Assembly (NCBI GenBank): GCA_013215385.1
Contig: JABSOY010000018.1
Span: 31,584 to 95,583 of the forward strand
Length of the DNA: 64,000 nt
DNA from: Colwellia sp.
GTDB lineage: Bacteria; Pseudomonadota; Gammaproteobacteria; Enterobacterales; Alteromonadaceae
Reading direction: 5' to 3'
Position 1 is the first letter of the stretch; every line of letters starts with the position of its first letter. A model generated the notes under the pieces. The model saw nothing but the letters and a program-made list of their open reading frames with translations, was not told the origin of the DNA and ran no database searches. This document shows positions 63,832 to 64,000 of this stretch, in pieces. Both the position numbers and the translations under genes were made by a program.

Positions 63832-63862
63832 AAAGCCAGCATGGAACGCTGGCTTTTTATTT
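63832..63862 (+). terminator. Terminator after the repeat
   Basis: AAAGCCAGC / GCTGGCTTT stem with ATGGAAC loop, then TTTTATTT. About 135 bases past the gene end. Confidence 0.8.
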
Positions 63863-63911
63863 AAAACGGTCAACTTATTCTAGGACAGCACAGGGCTGTT
63901 CTAAAATACGA

Positions 63912-64000
63912 TTATTGTTGCTTAACAATAGTGCCTGATTTCATCACAAAGTCGACATCGAGTAATTCTTTAATATCGGTTAACGGACTCCCATGCATGG
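63912..64000 (-). CDS. C-terminal end of an amidohydrolase-like protein (runs off the window)
   Basis: The last 28 or so codons read PLTDIKELLDVDFVMKSGTI, then VKQQ and stop. The form (DVDFVMKSG) matches the C-terminal strand of imidazolonepropionase-like amidohydrolases. The rest lies outside the window. Confidence 0.6.
   Translation of the reverse strand, partial: MHGSPLTDIKELLDVDFVMKSGTIVKQQ

Overview
The window looks like a chromosomal segment of a low-GC, cold-marine gammaproteobacterium of the Colwellia/Thalassotalea type (Alteromonadales). This rests on AT-rich codon use, many periplasmic c-type haem proteins, secreted lipoprotein peptidases (M16, M49), and an iron-linked DUF3325/DUF3649/PepSY operon. 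The species assignment is an inference from gene content, not from a marker gene.

Layout. (1) 1-11.4 kb is mostly ordinary core: a YtrA-type GntR regulator with the start of an ABC ATPase, an M20 peptidase, a haem-binding DUF3365-like protein, a periplasmic solute-binding protein, a cytochrome c-rhodanese fusion, an M16 lipoprotein peptidase, and an omega-amidase/methionine aminotransferase pair. (2) 11.4-37.4 kb is accessory DNA: small orphan genes, a two-gene SF2 helicase module, and integron gene cassettes with attC sites but no integrase in the window (a CALIN-like array at 19.6-30.5 kb, all on the minus strand). It also holds many gene relics (response regulators, REP transposase, IS91 transposase, a PEP-CTERM tail, a deleted second copy of an O-methyltransferase) and a family of dispersed non-coding repeats in the long intergenic stretches. 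(3) 37.4-56.4 kb carries a copper-monooxygenase-like cytochrome with a TlpA-type partner, a TetR-controlled RND/LolA-like/outer-membrane-protein export locus, a phytanoyl dioxygenase, Bcr/CflA efflux with LysR, a Na-type ABC exporter, and a redox cluster (ferric reductase fused to a haem-c motif, an ethylbenzene-dehydrogenase-type CX3CH haem protein, a porin). (4) 57.1-64 kb has the Fur-type DUF3325/DUF3649/PepSY operon, a DPP III-like lipoprotein, an MtfA-like peptidase, a small protein ending in an octanucleotide tandem repeat, and the tail of an amidohydrolase.

Working together. The clearest circuits read from sequence are: a TetR with three TGACG-N3-CGTCA operators placed before itself and before the RND operon; a second TetR with two ACATACC-N4-GGTATGT operators between it and a flavin-type oxidoreductase; and a probable Fur box on the PepSY operon. 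The best candidates for an undescribed system are the helicase plus 142-aa protein module (possible defence) and the reductase/CX3CH haem protein/porin cluster (possible electron transfer). Both functions are inferences.
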